From assembly GCA_937868035.1 (NCBI GenBank), contig CALMLK010000342.1, forward strand, positions 1 through 8,538: 8,538 bases of DNA, in the 5' to 3' direction. Position 1 is the stretch's first letter. Every line of letters begins with the position of its first letter. Below, in pieces: positions 6,629 to 8,538 of the stretch. This DNA is from an uncultured Alphaproteobacteria bacterium (lineage in GTDB: Bacteria > Pseudomonadota > Alphaproteobacteria > Rhizobiales > Aestuariivirgaceae). The notes under the pieces are model-generated. The model was given only the letters and a program-made list of their open reading frames with translations, had not been told where the DNA came from and searched no databases. Both the position numbers and the translations under genes were made by a program.

Positions 6629-6862
6629 ATGAAGAACTATGCCCTCCATCAGGCTGAAGCCGAAGGTTTTGCACCGGGCGCGGCCAACCTTGGTACGCTG
6701 TACCGCAACTGGCAGGCCCGCCGGTCGGTCCGCAAGCTGCGCGACCTCGACGATCACATGCTCCATGACATGGGCCTCACCCGCATGGACGTGGATCTCG
6801 CCTCGCACCAGCCGCTGACGCGCAACCCCACCCTGTTCCTGGAAACCCGCATGCGCGGCTGA
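6629..6862 (+). CDS. DUF1127 (YjiS-like) small basic protein
   Basis: The protein is 77 residues. The DUF1127 core spans about residues 24-54: YRNWQARRSVRKLRDLDDHML, then HDMGLTRMDV, with the family's W-x-x-RR, L-x-x-LDD and D-(I/M)-GL-(S/T)-R pattern. Members are small, basic, soluble proteins in alpha- and gammaproteobacteria. In Agrobacterium and Rhodobacter, members have been linked to phosphate and carbon metabolism and to RNA turnover, acting through protein or RNA contacts. The role of this one is not known. A strong AGGAGA at 6617-6622 lies six bases before ATG 6629. It is transcribed away from the LysR gene, has its own leader, and is followed by a hairpin and two terminators, so it is probably a separate transcription unit. 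Confidence 0.92.
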   Translation: MKNYALHQAEAEGFAPGAANLGTLYRNWQARRSVRKLRDLDDHMLHDMGLTRMDVDLASHQPLTRNPTLFLETRMRG

Positions 6863-6875
6863 CATCCACGTCAGC
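6858..6875 (+). other. Hairpin over the DUF1127 stop codon
   Basis: GCTGAC (6858-6863) and GTCAGC (6870-6875) make a perfect 6-bp stem with a 6-base loop. The TGA stop sits inside the left arm. No T-run follows, so it is not a terminator by itself; it may shield the 3' end or be part of a processed RNA. Confidence 0.35.
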
Positions 6876-6882
6876 ATTCGCG

Positions 6883-6918
6883 ATGATCAAGGGCGGCTTC
6901 GGTCGCCTTTATCATTTT
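6883..6918 (+). terminator. Rho-independent terminator, first of two tandem copies
   Basis: AAGGGCGGC and GTCGCCTTT pair over nine positions (two G-T wobbles) around a TTCG loop closed by C-G, a very stable tetraloop. Outer arms ATGAT and ATCAT extend the stem, leaving one C unpaired, and an interrupted T-run (TTTATCATTTT) follows. It lies 20 bases after the DUF1127 stop. Confidence 0.75.
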
Positions 6919-6964
6919 GCGTACCCGCGCAATGATCAGGGGCGGCTTCGGCCGCCTTTATCAT
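6883..6964. repeat. Tandem 33-bp direct repeat, 49-bp period
   Basis: The repeats at 6883-6915 and 6932-6964 match at 31 of 33 positions, while the 16 bases between them are unrelated to the unit. Both changes keep the RNA pairing, one exchanging A-U for G-U and the other G-U for G-C. Confidence 0.85.
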
Positions 6965-6966
6965 TT
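6932..6966 (+). terminator. Rho-independent terminator, second tandem copy
   Basis: This copy differs from the first at only two positions of 33 (A to G at 6939, T to C at 6952). It forms a perfect GGCGGC/GCCGCC stem around TTCG with the same ATGAT/ATCAT outer arms and a TTTATCATTT tail. Termination here is likely even stronger than at the first copy. Confidence 0.75.
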
Positions 6967-7016
6967 CTTCACCATGATCGAATTCTGAAGCGGAGATTGT
7001 GTCCGCGAACGGCATT

Positions 7017-7041
7017 TGAACTGTAGCGGCAATGCACCGTT
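7017..7041 (+). promoter_or_regulatory. Candidate EcfG-type (general stress response) promoter of the kinase gene
   Basis: TGAAC (7017-7021), a 16-base spacer and CGTT (7038-7041) match the alphaproteobacterial EcfG consensus GGAAC-N16/17-CGTT except for the first base. The -10 element lies 50 bases before the kinase start, a sensible distance. One short motif pair can occur by chance. Confidence 0.4.
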
Positions 7042-7060
7042 AACCGCGTCCGCGATAGTT

Positions 7061-7080
7061 TCTCCTGACGTTGCAGGAGA
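7061..7080 (+). promoter_or_regulatory. Hairpin masking the kinase ribosome binding site
   Basis: TCTCCTG (7061-7067) and CAGGAGA (7074-7080) are a perfect 7-bp inverted repeat around ACGTTG. The right arm contains AGGAGA, the only good Shine-Dalgarno sequence before ATG 7092, at an 11-base spacing. In RNA the left arm would act as an anti-Shine-Dalgarno sequence. As DNA, the same palindrome could be an operator. Confidence 0.5.
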
Positions 7081-7091
7081 GTTTCCGGATC

Positions 7092-8538
7092 ATGAATGCG
7101 CCTTTCAAGAGCGAGTGGGATGAACAGGCCGCGCGTGCCCCGAGCTGGCGCATTGAAAGGCCCGAGTTGCGCCGCGCCACCACTGCTGCGGGTTTCTTCC
7201 CCGACCAGAACGGCGGCGTGTTCGAACAGTTGCTGACGCAGCTGCCGGTGATGCTGCATTGCATGGACGGATCGGGCCGCCTTCTCGCCGTCAACAATTC
7301 CTGGTGCGAGGCACTGGGCTACGAGGCGCATGATGTGGTCGGCCGTCCGTTCAGCGAGCTGCTGCCGAAAGAATCGCGCAGCCGGCTCGTCACGGAAATC
7401 TATCCGAAATATCTTGTCACCGGCACCTGCCGTGGCGAAGAGATCCTGCTGATCCGCAAGGATGGCGCGCTGGCGACGGTGCTCTTGTCGATGACCGCCT
7501 ATCGCGGCGACAAGGGCCGGCTGGAGCGTTCGGTCTGCACCATTGAAGACATCACCAAGCAGAAGCTCGCGGCGATTGCCTCGCAGCGCAGCGACCAGCG
7601 TTTCCGCAGCGCCTTCAGCGCGGCCGTGCATGGCATGGCGGTGGTTTCACCGACCGGTCATGTGGAAGTGGCCAACGAGGCGCTCAAGTCCTTCCTCTCC
7701 AATCCTGGTGTGGAAACCGATCCGCAAGGGTTCGAGGATTTCCTGCACAAGGATGACCGCGGCCAGTTCCTCAACGGCATGCGGCAACTGCTGACGGGCG
7801 AAGCACCGTCGCTGCAAATGGAACTCCGCTTCATCACGCCGGACAACCGCGTGATGCATGGTGCAACATCGGTTGCGCTGGTGAAGAATGAAAAGGGCGA
7901 CACCGAACAGTTGATCGTCCAGGTCGTCGATACGACCGAACGCAAGACCGTGAACCAGCGCTTGCAGAAGGCGCAGAAGATGGAAGCCATCGGGCAACTG
8001 ACCGGCGGCATTGCTCACGACTTCAACAATCTCCTCACCATCGTGATCGGCAACCTGCAACTTCTCGACGGCAAGCTCGCGGATGAGAAAGCCAAGAAGC
8101 GTCTGGCGGAATCCATCGACGCAGCACAGAAGGGCTCGGACCTGACGCGCCAGTTGCTTGCTTTTGCGCGAAAGCAGGACCTCGCTCCCAAGGACGCGGA
8201 AATCAACGGCCTCGTGCGTGGCATGGAACCGCTGGTGAAGCGCGCCGTGGGCGAGAACATCGACGTGCACATCGAGACGATGGAAGGCGAGCCGCATGCG
8301 CTCATCGATCCGTCGCAGCTGGAATCGTCCATCCTCAACCTCGCCATCAATGCGCGCGATGCGATGCCTGATGGCGGGCGTCTCACCATCGAAACGCAGG
8401 CCGCCTATCTCGACCGTTTCTACGCCGAGAAGAATCCCGAGGTCGTGCCGGGACATTATGTGATGGTGGCGGTGTCCGACTCGGGCACGGGCATGTCGCA
8501 GGAATTGCTGGAGCAGGTGTTCCAGCCCTTCTTCACCA
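7092..8538 (+). CDS. PAS-domain sensor histidine kinase, N-terminal part (runs off the window)
   Basis: The frame stays open for 482 codons to the window end. No membrane segment is visible, so this should be a cytosolic sensor. Residues about 45-155 form a PAS-like domain (LPVMLHCMDGSGRLLAVNNS, GYEAHDVVGRPFSELLP, ending CTIEDITKQK). Residues about 166-285 form a second, weaker one ending VVDTTERK. A short helix leads to the HisKA dimerisation region with the H-box AIGQLTGGIAHDFNNLL, phospho-acceptor H309. In the ATPase domain the N-box NLAINARDAMPDGG (416-429), the G1 box DSGTGM (463-468) and the F-box start FQPFFT (478-482) are present; the G2 box lies beyond the window. The start is ATG 7092, because an in-frame TAG occurs at 7056 and ATG 7092 is the first ATG after it. 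Kinases with this H-box often carry a C-terminal receiver, so a hybrid kinase is possible but unseen. The signal sensed is unknown. Confidence 0.92.
   Translation, partial: MNAPFKSEWDEQAARAPSWRIERPELRRATTAAGFFPDQNGGVFEQLLTQLPVMLHCMDGSGRLLAVNNSWCEALGYEAHDVVGRPFSELLPKESRSRLVTEIYPKYLVTGTCRGEEILLIRKDGALATVLLSMTAYRGDKGRLERSVCTIEDITKQKLAAIASQRSDQRFRSAFSAAVHGMAVVSPTGHVEVANEALKSFLSNPGVETDPQGFEDFLHKDDRGQFLNGMRQLLTGEAPSLQMELRFITPDNRVMHGATSVALVKNEKGDTEQLIVQVVDTTERKTVNQRLQKAQKMEAIGQLTGGIAHDFNNLLTIVIGNLQLLDGKLADEKAKKRLAESIDAAQKGSDLTRQLLAFARKQDLAPKDAEINGLVRGMEPLVKRAVGENIDVHIETMEGEPHALIDPSQLESSILNLAINARDAMPDGGRLTIETQAAYLDRFYAEKNPEVVPGHYVMVAVSDSGTGMSQELLEQVFQPFFT

Noticed and set aside
6990..7006. GCGGA-N7-TCCGC hairpin before the kinase
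   Set aside because: It has a 5-bp stem, no T-run and no clear position relative to a start or promoter. Such GC-rich repeats are expected by chance.
7647..8456. A 269-codon open frame on the minus strand opposite the kinase
   Set aside because: The plus-strand reading shows the H, N and G1 boxes of a histidine kinase. The antisense reading has no motif.

Overview
The window looks like a chromosomal segment of a GC-rich alphaproteobacterium, most likely of the Hyphomicrobiales/Rhizobiales type. This rests on codon usage rich in G/C third positions, a DUF1127 small protein, a HisKA kinase of the GQLTGGIAHDFNNLL type, and a possible EcfG-type (general stress response) promoter. No species can be named from the sequence alone. 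I see no rRNA, tRNA, CRISPR array, insertion sequence or phage gene.

Left part (1-3506): three overlapping plus-strand genes form an envelope-polysaccharide module. They are the C-terminal half of a processive family 2 glycosyltransferase with chitin-synthase/hyaluronan-synthase-like motifs (ends 683), an inner-membrane HlyD-like adaptor carrying a degenerate receiver domain on its cytoplasmic side (683-2263), and a lipoprotein whose strand/helix layout resembles an outer-membrane TolC-type factor (2235-3506). Start and stop codons overlap at both junctions, so the three are probably translated together. The inferred job is to make a beta-linked polymer at the inner membrane and guide it across the periplasm. 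The adaptor is laid out like Alg44 (cytoplasmic sensor, membrane helix, periplasmic adaptor), but a pseudo-receiver replaces PilZ. This is the most novel item here.

Middle part (3593-6466): a solitary HyuA-type hydantoinase/oxoprolinase-family ATPase on plus converges with a LysR-type regulator on minus. They abut with no intervening base, their two stop codons forming the palindrome TGATCA.

Right part (6467-8538): the 162-base gap between the regulator and the small gene holds two TGATCA palindromes 30 bp apart and a promoter-like pair for the regulator. It leads to a 77-residue DUF1127 protein with a strong ribosome binding site. Behind that gene are a hairpin on the stop codon and two near-identical UUCG-loop terminators in tandem. 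A cytosolic sensor histidine kinase with two PAS-like domains then begins at 7092 and runs off the window. Its leader has an EcfG-like promoter match and a perfect 7-bp hairpin that covers its Shine-Dalgarno sequence. Intergenic stretches are all under 300 bases.
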